Of a DNA stretch of 42,743 bases, positions 16,316 to 24,671 are shown one piece after another. This DNA is from Candidatus Gastranaerophilales bacterium (lineage in GTDB: Bacteria > Cyanobacteriota > Vampirovibrionia > Gastranaerophilales > Gastranaerophilaceae), in NCBI GenBank assembly GCA_017402995.1, contig JAFQOV010000008.1, forward strand, positions 1 to 42,743. The letters are read 5' to 3'. Each line of letters starts with the position of its first letter. Position 1 is the stretch's first letter. A program made the position numbers and the translations under genes. The notes beneath the pieces are model-generated. The model did not search any database, was not told the origin of the DNA, and saw nothing but the letters and a program-made list of their open reading frames with translations.

Positions 16316-16888
16316 TTATATTTGTTCTGTTACAGAAGGAGTTTCTTCTGTTTTATTTGCATACGCACCAATTTTCTTGGCAATAGAGCCAAGGTTGTCT
16401 CCAATAGCTGAAATTGCGTCTTTAAAGAAGGTTGTGTTTTCTTCTTTTGATGTGTCTTCAACAATTTCTTGAGATGTGACTTTTGTCACGCTTGATAGCG
16501 GATATAATTTTCCGCCAATACTTATACTTGCACCATTTTTATCTGTATAATCTACGTAATCAACTTTGCCAACGACAGCATCTTCGCCAGATACTTTAAC
16601 TTCAACCGTTTGACCAATTAAAGAGTTTGCTTGGAACATTGTTGAAAATTGAGAGAAGCTGCTTGTTAATGCTTCCATTTGTTCTAATGCTGCAAATTGA
16701 GCTTCTTGTGCCAACATATCAGTATTGTCCATTGGATTCATTGGGTCTTGATATTGCAATTGTTTTGTTAGAAGTTGCAAAAATGTATCGCCATCAACTG
16801 ATTTAGAAGCCTCTTTTGGCTGAGATTGTTTAATTATTTCTGTTTGATTTGAATTGTTAATAATTTGTTGGTGTATTGAACCTGCCAT
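16316..16888 (-). CDS. flgD: Flagellar hook-assembly scaffold FlgD
   Basis: Transient hook-capping protein that lets FlgE subunits polymerise. The 190-residue product has the conserved N-terminal block DTFLQLLTKQLQYQDPMNP (about 34-52) followed by MDNTDMLAQEAQFAALEQM, the diagnostic FlgD segment. Next comes a small beta domain (LIGQTVEVKVSGEDAVVGKVDYV). The product is shorter than enterobacterial FlgD and ends in a Lys/Thr-rich tail, so the second (FnIII-like) domain seems absent. It sits between fliK and flgE, 12 bp after fliK, exactly where hook genes are expected. Confidence 0.93.
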   Translation of the reverse strand: MAGSIHQQIINNSNQTEIIKQSQPKEASKSVDGDTFLQLLTKQLQYQDPMNPMDNTDMLAQEAQFAALEQMEALTSSFSQFSTMFQANSLIGQTVEVKVSGEDAVVGKVDYVDYTDKNGASISIGGKLYPLSSVTKVTSQEIVEDTSKEENTTFFKDAISAIGDNLGSIAKKIGAYANKTEETPSVTEQI

Positions 16889-16900
16889 GTCATTTCCTTA

Positions 16901-19417
16901 TTAGTTTATATAGTTCATTGTGTGATTTAAAATGCTTGAAAAATCTTTCACATCTTGGAAATCGTATCCTCCAAGGCTTGTGATATATTCTTGTTTTGCT
17001 TTTTGTTGTTGAGTATCTTGTTTTTGGTTTTGATTTTGTTGATTATTGTTTTCATTTTGTTGTTGAGCAAAATGATTATTTCCTTCGTATGTTGAAGAGC
17101 CTTCTTGCCCTGCGGTTTTGATTTGAATAGTATTTACGTTAACTCCAGCTTCAGATAATTGTTGCTTTAGAGCGTCGATATTTTTTTCAATATAGTTTCT
17201 AACATCTTCGTTTTGCGCAAGGATATTTGTTGTCAAACCAAGATGATTTGTTGACAATTCAATTGATAATCTGCCAAGGTCGTTTGGTCTTAAAACCAAA
17301 GTCATTCTTGCGTTTGAGCCGTCTTTCATTTGTTGAATTTTGTCTGTGATTTGTCCTAAAACGTTGTTTTGTTCAAGCTCAAAATTTTGTGGAGTTTGAA
17401 GCGTTTTTGCAAGATTAATGTTTTTAATTACGCTTGCATTATTTGAAGCAGGGTCATAGACAACGCTGCCTTTGAAAGTTGTATCGATATTCAAATTTGT
17501 TGGTTCGTCAATCGCCATCTTCACCAATTCATCTGATACTGTTAATGTGCTTGATTGAGCGCTTGGTGCTTCGTAATCAATATCAATTAACATATCTTGC
17601 AAAGTATTTTGAATGAATGATTTTTTATCTAAATTTTCAACATCTTTTGTTGTGATTTTTGTTTCATTAAGTTTAACTTCAAAATCAACACTTTCTTCAA
17701 GGTTAATTTCAATTTCTTTTTCAAGTTCTTGCGCTTCTTGAACTTCCGGTTTTAAATCTTGATTAGTTGAAGTAATTGTTTTTTGGTCTTTGATTTCAAA
17801 GTCAATTTTTTGAGAGTTATCAACTTCATTTTGAGTGTTTAAAACAATATCTTCTTCTGTGTTAATTGTTGTTTCATCTTTTTCTTCAATAAGATTTTTC
17901 AATTGAGAAACGATATTTGCACTTTGTTTTTGAATATCTGCGACATCAATTGTATCAATGTTTTTATCAAGTTCTGAGATTACTTTTTTGATTTCTGTTT
18001 TAATTTCATCATCAAGTTTAATTTCTTCTTTTGCAAGATTTTCAAAAACGTCTAAAATTTCAGATAAATCTTTTGTTTCATCTTTTGTAATTTCTTTATC
18101 TGCAAAGATTTCATCTAGCTTTTCAAGATTGTTTGAAACAATGGTTTTTGTTTCTGTATCTAGTTCGATTTCAACTTCTTGCGTTGTTTTAATTTGCGCT
18201 TTTGTGTCTATTTCAATATTTTTTTCGATATCATTTGAAATTGTTTTAAACAAATCTCTGATATTTTCAACTTCTTTTAAATCAACAGTTTCTTTGTTTT
18301 CAAGTTTTGAAATTAAAGCTTCAACTTTTTCATTGATTTTTTTGATTTCATCATCATTGTTGATGATTTTTTCGTCATTAACAACGTTTTCAACTTTTTC
18401 AAGTTTTTGTGAAATATCTTCAATTTGTTTTTCAATTTCTTTGAAAAGTTCTTTATTTTCTTCTTTTAAAATTGTTTCAAGCTTTTCAAGATTTGTGCTT
18501 AATTTTTCTGCACTTTGTGCTAAATCTTGCGCTTTAATTTGTTTTGTAACATCAAAAAGAGTATCTTTGATTGTGTCTGTTAATTTTGTTTTAAGTTCAG
18601 ATAAGACATTTTCAAAATCAACATTTTCTGTGTTTTTGTTTGCTAATAAATCTTGTAATTCTTTTAAATCTGCCAAGATTGCGTCTTTTTCTTGATTATT
18701 TAAATCAGTGTTATTTAAGAAATTTGTAATTTCTTCAACAGTTGTGTTGATTTCCTCTAATGATGTAATTTGTGAAATTTTATCTTCAATTTCAGATACT
18801 ATGTCTGAGTCAATATCTAGTTCAATATCTTGAGTTAAAGTGATTGAGCCAAGCAATTCTTCAACTTGAGATATAACTTTTTCAATTTCATTTATGTCTT
18901 TAACTTCTGTTTGCACATCTTCTTTGGAAGAAAAAACCGGTGATGGGCTTGGAAATGAACTATTGTTGTTTTCTTCTATTTCAGTTTTTGCTTCTAACTC
19001 ATTTGTATCGCTAGATACATTATTTTCTACTTTTATTGTGTCTTTTGTTGTTTCATTTTTTTGTGTTTGAATTGCGTTTATATCTTCTTTTGCGTTCACA
19101 TCTGTTGTCTTTTGTTGGCGAACGTCTGTTTTTTGTTCAAGATTTTCTCTTTGAAATTTAATTGCTTTTCTAGAAGTTTCTTTTGGGTTAAGTGCTTCTT
19201 TGTTGATTGAACTTGTATTTGATTTTAAAACAGTTTTTTCCAAATCGCTTTGTGCAGATTTGGTTTTAGAATTTAAATTATTTAAAACGTTATTAAAATT
19301 AGCGTTTGATGAGATATCTTTAGCAGCGTTTTTGTCTTGAACTTGCGCGCTTTGAGTTAAAGCATTTAATATCACATCAGTTGTATTTTCGGAATTTAGC
19401 GCTAATGCGTTGGTCAT
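16901..19417 (-). CDS. fliK: Flagellar hook-length control protein FliK (unusually long)
   Basis: A molecular ruler that is secreted during hook growth and switches export specificity through FlhB. The C-terminal Flg_hook domain is clear at about residues 690-768 (ARMTLVLRPNDLGRLSIEL, then NVNTIQIKT), followed by a Gln/Asn-rich tail and a short conserved end. The first about 680 residues are low-complexity, strongly acidic, Glu/Lys/Asn/Thr/Ile-rich and predicted mainly helical, with many KLEK/LEEI/NIEK-like repeats. At 838 residues it is about twice the length of the Salmonella protein (405). GAGGGA precedes the ATG. It begins 14 bp after fliJ. Confidence 0.9.
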   Translation of the reverse strand: MTNALALNSENTTDVILNALTQSAQVQDKNAAKDISSNANFNNVLNNLNSKTKSAQSDLEKTVLKSNTSSINKEALNPKETSRKAIKFQRENLEQKTDVRQQKTTDVNAKEDINAIQTQKNETTKDTIKVENNVSSDTNELEAKTEIEENNNSSFPSPSPVFSSKEDVQTEVKDINEIEKVISQVEELLGSITLTQDIELDIDSDIVSEIEDKISQITSLEEINTTVEEITNFLNNTDLNNQEKDAILADLKELQDLLANKNTENVDFENVLSELKTKLTDTIKDTLFDVTKQIKAQDLAQSAEKLSTNLEKLETILKEENKELFKEIEKQIEDISQKLEKVENVVNDEKIINNDDEIKKINEKVEALISKLENKETVDLKEVENIRDLFKTISNDIEKNIEIDTKAQIKTTQEVEIELDTETKTIVSNNLEKLDEIFADKEITKDETKDLSEILDVFENLAKEEIKLDDEIKTEIKKVISELDKNIDTIDVADIQKQSANIVSQLKNLIEEKDETTINTEEDIVLNTQNEVDNSQKIDFEIKDQKTITSTNQDLKPEVQEAQELEKEIEINLEESVDFEVKLNETKITTKDVENLDKKSFIQNTLQDMLIDIDYEAPSAQSSTLTVSDELVKMAIDEPTNLNIDTTFKGSVVYDPASNNASVIKNINLAKTLQTPQNFELEQNNVLGQITDKIQQMKDGSNARMTLVLRPNDLGRLSIELSTNHLGLTTNILAQNEDVRNYIEKNIDALKQQLSEAGVNVNTIQIKTAGQEGSSTYEGNNHFAQQQNENNNQQNQNQKQDTQQQKAKQEYITSLGGYDFQDVKDFSSILNHTMNYIN

Positions 19418-19431
19418 TTTTCCCTCTGAGT

Positions 19432-19890
19432 CTAAGCAATTGTCCTAGAATTGACGATATCGTCTAATTCTTTAATTTCTTCGTATTGTTGCTCTTTAAG
19501 ATATTGTTCTTTTTGTTTGTCTTTTAAAACTTCAAGAGATTTAACCTTAATATAGGCGTCTTTTAAGACTTCTTGTTGTTTTTCAATATCTTGCTCGATT
19601 TTTGATAAAACCTCTTTTTGAGCTTCAATATCTTGCGATAATTTATATAGATATGAATTGTAATTCGATATTATTTGCGGATTAAAATCATTATTTTCAA
19701 AACTTTTATTAATTTCTGATTTAATGGTTTCTACTTCACTAAATAATTTGTCCAAAGCTTCTTTTTGATTGTTGTACACCCTTAAAATCGAAGCTAATTT
19801 AATTCTTTCATCTTCAAGTGCTTTGTTTCTCACAACTAAAACACTTTCAAGCGTGAACTTGAACCTCCTCAAACTAAATTCTATCCCCAT
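19432..19890 (-). CDS. fliJ: Flagellar export chaperone FliJ
   Basis: The 152-residue product is almost entirely coiled coil and begins with FSLRRFKFTLESVLVVRNKALEDERIK, the usual FliJ pattern (F-x-L-x-x-V-L-x-x-R). FliJ is the stalk-like subunit that links the FliI ATPase ring to the FlhA gate and escorts export cargo. The gene is first in the flagellar unit here, although fliH and fliI are not in the window. The ATG is preceded by TAAATA 6 nt upstream (19897-19902) and no Shine-Dalgarno, so this operon may also be leaderless, though the hexamer fits the consensus poorly. Confidence 0.8.
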   Translation of the reverse strand: MGIEFSLRRFKFTLESVLVVRNKALEDERIKLASILRVYNNQKEALDKLFSEVETIKSEINKSFENNDFNPQIISNYNSYLYKLSQDIEAQKEVLSKIEQDIEKQQEVLKDAYIKVKSLEVLKDKQKEQYLKEQQYEEIKELDDIVNSRTIA

Positions 19891-19973
19891 ATAATTTATT
19901 TACACATTAAGAATAGCGAAAGTGGCGCTGTTGTTCATCATCTATTTTGTTGAAAAAACTTTAGCGAAATTTT

Positions 19974-20002
19974 AAAAAAATAATCTAAATGTATTAGATT
20001 TA
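19974..20002 (-). terminator. Intrinsic terminator of mlaE
   Basis: On the minus strand, AATCTAA and TTAGATT arms (plus-strand 19994-20000 and 19982-19988) enclose a 5-nt loop and are followed by a T-tract (plus-strand A run at 19974-19980). The stem overlaps the mlaE stop codon. Confidence 0.65.
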
Positions 20003-20740
20003 ATTTCCACCCATGTAAAATAAAATGTCTATAATCAAGTCTGCGACAAGGATATAGACGCAACATAAAATTGAAGCTTTTGTTGTTGCTTCACCAACAT
20101 TTTTCGCGCCACCTTTTGTGTTATATCCAACAGTTGAACAAACAAGTGCAATTAAAGCGCCAAAAACAATACCTTTAAACAAGCTGATATTGATATCTTT
20201 AACTTGTAACATCAGCCAAACAGAGTTGAAATATCTTGAAGGGTGTAAATCAATTGAATAAAAAGAAACTAAAGCCCCGCCTAAGACTCCTGTTAGTTCA
20301 GCTAAAATAGTGATAAACAAGCCACCTAATGCGCTTGCGACAATTCTTGGAGCGAAGTAATAGCCAATTGAATCAACTTTTAAAACTTCCATAGCGTCAA
20401 TTTGGTTTGTTACTTGCATGTTTGCAACTTGAGCACAAATTGCAGTTCCACTTCTTGCTGCAAGAGCAAGAGCGGCAAACCCTGGGGCGATTTCGCGAAT
20501 TAGGGCAATTGCCAAAAAACCGCCAATATAGCTATCTCCGCCACTCATTAAAAATTGATGTGCAACTTGAAGGGCAATAACAGCCGCGGCGATGAAAACT
20601 ATTGAAAGGCAAATTCCTAAAGAATCAAACCCAATTGAAGCCATTTGAGCGATAACATCAGAAAATTTCAGGTTGCCTTTAAGGACATATTTCCCTGATT
20701 GAATTAAATTTTGAACGCATTGTCCTAAAAAACTTATCAC
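20000..20740 (-). CDS. mlaE: MlaE-family ABC transporter permease
   Basis: The inner-membrane permease of an Mla/TGD-type phospholipid transporter that moves lipids between inner and outer membranes. The 246-residue product has about five to six hydrophobic segments and the family signature GGFLAIALIREIAPGFAALALAAR... near 72-95, including the conserved REIAP motif and RSGTAICAQVANMQVTNQIDAMEVL (coupling helix for the ATPase). The start is a GTG, with TATAAT 6 nt upstream and no ribosome-binding site. The cognate ATPase (MlaF) and MCE protein (MlaD) are not adjacent on either side, so they must lie elsewhere. Its presence supports a diderm envelope. Confidence 0.92.
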   Translation of the reverse strand: MISFLGQCVQNLIQSGKYVLKGNLKFSDVIAQMASIGFDSLGICLSIVFIAAAVIALQVAHQFLMSGGDSYIGGFLAIALIREIAPGFAALALAARSGTAICAQVANMQVTNQIDAMEVLKVDSIGYYFAPRIVASALGGLFITILAELTGVLGGALVSFYSIDLHPSRYFNSVWLMLQVKDINISLFKGIVFGALIALVCSTVGYNTKGGAKNVGEATTKASILCCVYILVADLIIDILFYMGGN

Positions 20741-20746
20741 AAGGTA

Positions 20747-20752
20747 ATTATA
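20747..20752 (-). promoter_or_regulatory. Leaderless promoter -10 (TATAAT) of mlaE
   Basis: On the minus strand TATAAT ends exactly 6 nt before the GTG start at 20740. No Shine-Dalgarno sequence or clear -35 is present. Confidence 0.6.
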
Positions 20753-20796
20753 TATACATAAATTAAAAAAAGCTAGATTTTTAAATCTATTTTTAA

Positions 20797-20802
20797 TAAA
20801 AT
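20797..20802 (+). promoter_or_regulatory. Leaderless promoter -10 (TAAAAT) of the glycosyltransferase gene
   Basis: TAAAAT ends exactly 6 nt before the ATG at 20809. No Shine-Dalgarno sequence is present. The box overlaps a palindrome that spans the start codon. Confidence 0.55.
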
Positions 20803-20820
20803 ACTATTATGATAGTATTT
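20799..20820. promoter_or_regulatory. Perfect inverted repeat spanning a start codon
   Basis: Nine-base arms AAATACTAT (20799-20807) and ATAGTATTT (20812-20820) flank a 4-base centre that contains the ATG at 20809. It could be a repressor site covering the -10 and start. If the mRNA is leaderless only half of it would be transcribed, so an RNA hairpin is less likely. Confidence 0.5.
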
Positions 20821-22338
20821 GACACCCTGTTTATAATTTTAATAATTTATATTTTTATCTATTGTGTGTATCAATTATTTTTCTCCATTGGCGCAAAAAA
20901 ATTAGATATTTACTTCAATGAGCTTGAAAAATCAAGATGTGAAGCAAAAGATGAAAAAAACTTGTGTGTTGTAATTTTTGCAAATTATAAAAATAAAAAC
21001 TTGGATAATTTGCTTTCAGCTTTGAATACTCAAACATATACAAAAGAAAAATATCAAGTTCATGTTGTTTATCAAAAAGATGAAAATGATACTTCAATTT
21101 CTCGCGATTTTGCTTATGGTGCGCAAATCCACAACATCCAAAATCCAGATTATTTTTCAACAGATAAAGCAATGAATTTGTTTTTGGATAAAATGCTAGA
21201 TGATGAGACAATTGACGCCTATGTTTTTGTTGGGGCGGATAGAATTGTTGGCGAAAAATATCTAGAAAACATTAACAAATCTCTTTTGCCAAGTTGCGTT
21301 TTGGTTGGTTCAAGAGTTGCAACAAATGAAAAAAATCAATTTGCAAAAAGGGTTAAAAATTCTATCATTAGTGCATATTTGAAATATGCAAACAGAACAA
21401 ATATTTTAGTTCGTGCAATGTTTAAATTGCCATTTTTCATTGATAGCGAAAATTTTGTAATTACACATGATATTTTGAAAAAAATTGGCTATGTCGGCGT
21501 TGAAGACAAAGATTCAGAGCTTGAATTTTCTTTGTGTTTAGCTGCAAATGATGTTAAATCAATCTATTGCCCTTATATCATTACAGGGGTTGATGTTAAA
21601 AATTATGATTTTTCAAATCCAACTCTTAAAGCAAAATTTGACCTTTTTACGCACTATTTTCCAATCTTAGCTTTTAAAGACATAGCTTTTAAAGAATTTA
21701 TTTTGTTCCTTTTAAAGCCAAATTCAATCGTTGTCTTGTTAAGCTTTTTGTTCTTGCTTTGTATGGCAGTCTACTTGCCTCATCACGTTGCAAGAACAGC
21801 GGTTGCGCTTTTAGGGGTGTTTTTGTTTGTTAATTTAGTTGTTTCAATTAACATTGCGCAAATTCAATTCAGAGAAATCTTTTGGTTATGTCTATATCCA
21901 TTTTGTCTTGCTTGGCAAAAAGTTAAAATATTCATTAATAACCTAACAATGCGCTCAATTGCGGACAGCAATTATGAAGAAGAAAATATCAACTCTGCGA
22001 CAATCAACGCAGTTGTAAATAATGGCAAAAAAGATATCTATTGCAAATTAGATTTAGTTTCAGAAGATGGAATGCGCAAAGTTGTCTTTAGAGAGGGCAA
22101 TCACTTTATTGGCACAGATTCATATTTAAGAATGTATGACGCGCTAGAAGAAATCACATATAAATTGCAATCAAAAGGTATGACTCTTAAAACTTGTCAA
22201 AATTGCCAACATTTCACAATTTGTCCTGATGGAACACTTGATTGTTTGAATGGAAAATGTAATATCTCACAAAATGAAATTTTGGTTTGGAATGGTTGCC
22301 AATATTTCTATTTGCGCCACGATAAAAAAGAAAATTAA
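20809..22338 (+). CDS. Membrane glycosyltransferase family 2-like protein with Cys-rich tail
   Basis: The 509-residue protein has an N-terminal membrane helix (about 4-27), then a GT2-like domain (about 45-275): LCVVIFANYKNKNLDNLL with TQTYTKEKYQVHVV, then FSTDKAMNLFL, FVGADRIVG where a DxD metal motif is expected, and KDSELEFSLCL resembling the ED block. Two or three membrane helices follow (about 300-360). The last about 130 residues are soluble and end in six cysteines (C463, C466, C472, C479, C484, C497) that look like a metal-binding knuckle. The donor, acceptor and tail function are unknown. GAD instead of DAD leaves activity uncertain. Its 3' end overlaps folC by 4 bp, convergently. 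Confidence 0.7.
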   Translation: MIVFDTLFIILIIYIFIYCVYQLFFSIGAKKLDIYFNELEKSRCEAKDEKNLCVVIFANYKNKNLDNLLSALNTQTYTKEKYQVHVVYQKDENDTSISRDFAYGAQIHNIQNPDYFSTDKAMNLFLDKMLDDETIDAYVFVGADRIVGEKYLENINKSLLPSCVLVGSRVATNEKNQFAKRVKNSIISAYLKYANRTNILVRAMFKLPFFIDSENFVITHDILKKIGYVGVEDKDSELEFSLCLAANDVKSIYCPYIITGVDVKNYDFSNPTLKAKFDLFTHYFPILAFKDIAFKEFILFLLKPNSIVVLLSFLFLLCMAVYLPHHVARTAVALLGVFLFVNLVVSINIAQIQFREIFWLCLYPFCLAWQKVKIFINNLTMRSIADSNYEEENINSATINAVVNNGKKDIYCKLDLVSEDGMRKVVFREGNHFIGTDSYLRMYDALEEITYKLQSKGMTLKTCQNCQHFTICPDGTLDCLNGKCNISQNEILVWNGCQYFYLRHDKKEN

Positions 22339-23552
22339 CCGATTAAATCTTGCATTGTTCCAATCATATATAGTGAACCAGTGATGATTTTTAGTTCATT
22401 ATTTTGTTTTGTTATTTTTTCTACTTCTTCAAGACAAGACAGGGTGATTGCGCGCTCTTGCAATGTTTCAGGCAAATCATCATATTTCAAGGAATTTGGA
22501 TAATCAAATTCATAAAGATAAAAATTATCTTCTGGTTTTATTAAATTTTCGAGCATTTTTTCATAATTTTTGTTTTTTAAGCAACCAAAAATGAAAGTTT
22601 TTTTATTATTTTTAAAATTTTCATCTAAAAATTCTCTTAGAGCATTTGCGCCATGCGGGTTGTGCGCTCCATCAATCAGAATATTTTTTTCTTTTTGATA
22701 TTCTAATCTTGCTCTATGTTTCACGTTTTTGAGCGCTTTTTCAATGACTTTTTCGCTTGTTTTAAATTCCATTGAACCTATTGTTTTTAAAGCGAGTGCA
22801 AGGTTTTGCGCTTGGTAATTACCCAAAAGATTAAATTCAAATTTTTTATTATTAAAAATGGCGTAATTTTTTTCATTAAATTCAATTGCAACGTCATCTG
22901 CAATAATAATTTTTGCATTTTTTTCTTTTGCAATTTTTTCAATTGTTTTAAAGCCTTTATTTTCTTTTGAAACAATAACTTTTGACTTTGGTTTAATTAT
23001 TCCTGCTTTTTGTTTTGCAATTTCTTTGATTGTTTTCCCAAGTCTTTCCGTGTGGTCTAAATCAATTGATGTTATTACGCTGATTGATTTTTTGATTATA
23101 TTTGTAGCGTCAAACTCGCCGCCTAAGCCAACTTCAAGCACAAGATATTTAATTTGTTTGATATAAAAATAATAAAAAGCGACCGCCGTAATTAATTCAA
23201 ATTCCGTTAATTCAATATCGTGTTCTTTTGCTAGTTCTTCAATTTTGTTTGTTAATTCATCTAAAATGAAATCTGAAATTAAAGAATTATTTACAGATAT
23301 TCTTTCTTTATATGAAAACAGGTGAGGGCTTGTGAAAAGCCCAATTTTTGTATCTGTATTTTTAAATTTTTCAATTAAAATCTCGTTAATTATACGACAA
23401 GTTGAACCTTTGCCGTTTGTTCCTGCGACGTGGATAATTTTATAGTTATCTTGTGGGTTGCCCAAAAGCTCTAAAATTGCCCTAATTCGCTCTAAGCCAA
23501 GGTTTATATGAAATTTTTTAGTCGAAGTTAAAATTTCTTTTGCTTTTTTCAT
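22335..23552 (-). CDS. folC: Folylpolyglutamate/dihydrofolate synthase
   Basis: ATP-dependent ligase of the Mur-ligase superfamily that adds glutamate to dihydropteroate and/or folates. The 405-residue product shows IIHVAGTNGKGSTCRII (P-loop, about 37-53), LFTSPHLFSYKERI (about 76-89), LEVGLGGEFDATN (Mg/ATP, about 139-151), and the ITSIDLDHTERLG block typical of FolC rather than of MurC/D/E/F. A C-terminal GAHNPHGA segment confirms the family. It starts directly after the murG stop and so is the last gene of the cell-wall operon, in a position where murC is common in other genomes. Confidence 0.93.
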   Translation of the reverse strand: MKKAKEILTSTKKFHINLGLERIRAILELLGNPQDNYKIIHVAGTNGKGSTCRIINEILIEKFKNTDTKIGLFTSPHLFSYKERISVNNSLISDFILDELTNKIEELAKEHDIELTEFELITAVAFYYFYIKQIKYLVLEVGLGGEFDATNIIKKSISVITSIDLDHTERLGKTIKEIAKQKAGIIKPKSKVIVSKENKGFKTIEKIAKEKNAKIIIADDVAIEFNEKNYAIFNNKKFEFNLLGNYQAQNLALALKTIGSMEFKTSEKVIEKALKNVKHRARLEYQKEKNILIDGAHNPHGANALREFLDENFKNNKKTFIFGCLKNKNYEKMLENLIKPEDNFYLYEFDYPNSLKYDDLPETLQERAITLSCLEEVEKITKQNNELKIITGSLYMIGTMQDLIG

Positions 23553-24671
23553 TTAGCTAATCACACCGTTAATTTGTTCAACAATTTTTTGTGCGCTATC
23601 TTGTTTTGAATAGTTTTTTGCATTTTTTGAAAGCTCTTCAAGCAATGTCTTATTATTTACCAATTCATTAACAGTATCGAACAAAATATCATTGTTGCAA
23701 TTTTTGTCTTCAATCATTTTTGCAATATTATTTTTCACAAGTTCAATTGCATTTTTCTTTTGGTGATCACCAGCCGCATGCGGATACGGGATTAAAATTG
23801 AAGCCAAACCGCAAGCGCAAATTTCAGACAAACTCAACGAACCTGCGCGCGAGATAACTAAATCGGCAGCCAATAAAACAATATACATCTTGTCGAAATA
23901 TGGTTGCAAAACAAGGTTGTCTGGCAATTCGCCAAATTCTTCTAATATTTTTTTTGTTACTTCGTCAAAATTTTTCTTGCCTGTTTGCCAAATGATTTGA
24001 TATTCTTTTTTGTTGGCATATTCTTTTAAGATTTTAAAACTTGAATTATTAATTGTTTTAGCGCCTAAGGAGCCTCCCATGATTAAAATTATGAATTTAT
24101 CTTTTAAAGATAGCTCTTCGCGTGCTTGTTCTTTTGAAATTTCTTTAAATTCTTTTCTGATGGGGTTTCCGTTTGTTAAAAAGTTTTTTGTTTTAATTGC
24201 GTTTTTTGCACTTTCAAACCCTAAAGATACGCTTTTTGCCCCTCTTGCAAACAGTTTTGTGACAAGCCCTGGGTGAATATCGCTTTCATGTAAAATGTAT
24301 GGGATATTTAAAATTTGAGAAGCAAATAAAATTGGCGCGCAAACATAGCCACCAGTAGCAAAAACGACACTAGGCTTATATTTAAAGCAATAATAAAGTG
24401 CTTTTAGCGTTGCAAAAAACAAATTAAATGTCCAAGCAACAAATTTAAAACTTAATTTTCTTGGCATTCCCTTAACGTTATATGACAAAAAGTTATAGCC
24501 TTGTTTTGTGGCAATTTCATATTCCATATTTTTTTCATTGCCAAGATAAAAAATATTTTTGTTATCAATTCCATTGTCTAAAAGAGTATTGATAACAGAA
24601 ACAGCAGGATAGATGTGTCCGCCTGTGCCGCCGCCTGTGATAAAATATGTTTTTTCTTTGTTATTGAACAT
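23553..24671 (-). CDS. murG: UDP-GlcNAc:undecaprenyl-pyrophosphoryl-MurNAc-pentapeptide transferase
   Basis: GT28 enzyme that turns lipid I into lipid II at the cytosolic membrane face. The 372-residue product has the N-terminal GGGTGGHIYPAVSV loop (about 13-26) for the acceptor phosphate, the second G-loop IMGGSLGAKTIN (about 197-208), and the donor-binding SRAGSLSLSEICACGLASILIPYP block (about 272-295) with HAAGDHQKKNA. All essential motifs are intact. It overlaps the ftsW stop by 11 bp, so translation is probably coupled. Confidence 0.96.
   Translation of the reverse strand: MFNNKEKTYFITGGGTGGHIYPAVSVINTLLDNGIDNKNIFYLGNEKNMEYEIATKQGYNFLSYNVKGMPRKLSFKFVAWTFNLFFATLKALYYCFKYKPSVVFATGGYVCAPILFASQILNIPYILHESDIHPGLVTKLFARGAKSVSLGFESAKNAIKTKNFLTNGNPIRKEFKEISKEQAREELSLKDKFIILIMGGSLGAKTINNSSFKILKEYANKKEYQIIWQTGKKNFDEVTKKILEEFGELPDNLVLQPYFDKMYIVLLAADLVISRAGSLSLSEICACGLASILIPYPHAAGDHQKKNAIELVKNNIAKMIEDKNCNNDILFDTVNELVNNKTLLEELSKNAKNYSKQDSAQKIVEQINGVIS

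Noticed and set aside
17958-18695. 245-codon open frame on the plus strand, opposite fliK
   Set aside because: It is a Ser/Phe-rich mirror of the low-complexity Glu/Lys region of fliK; no ribosome-binding site or domain.
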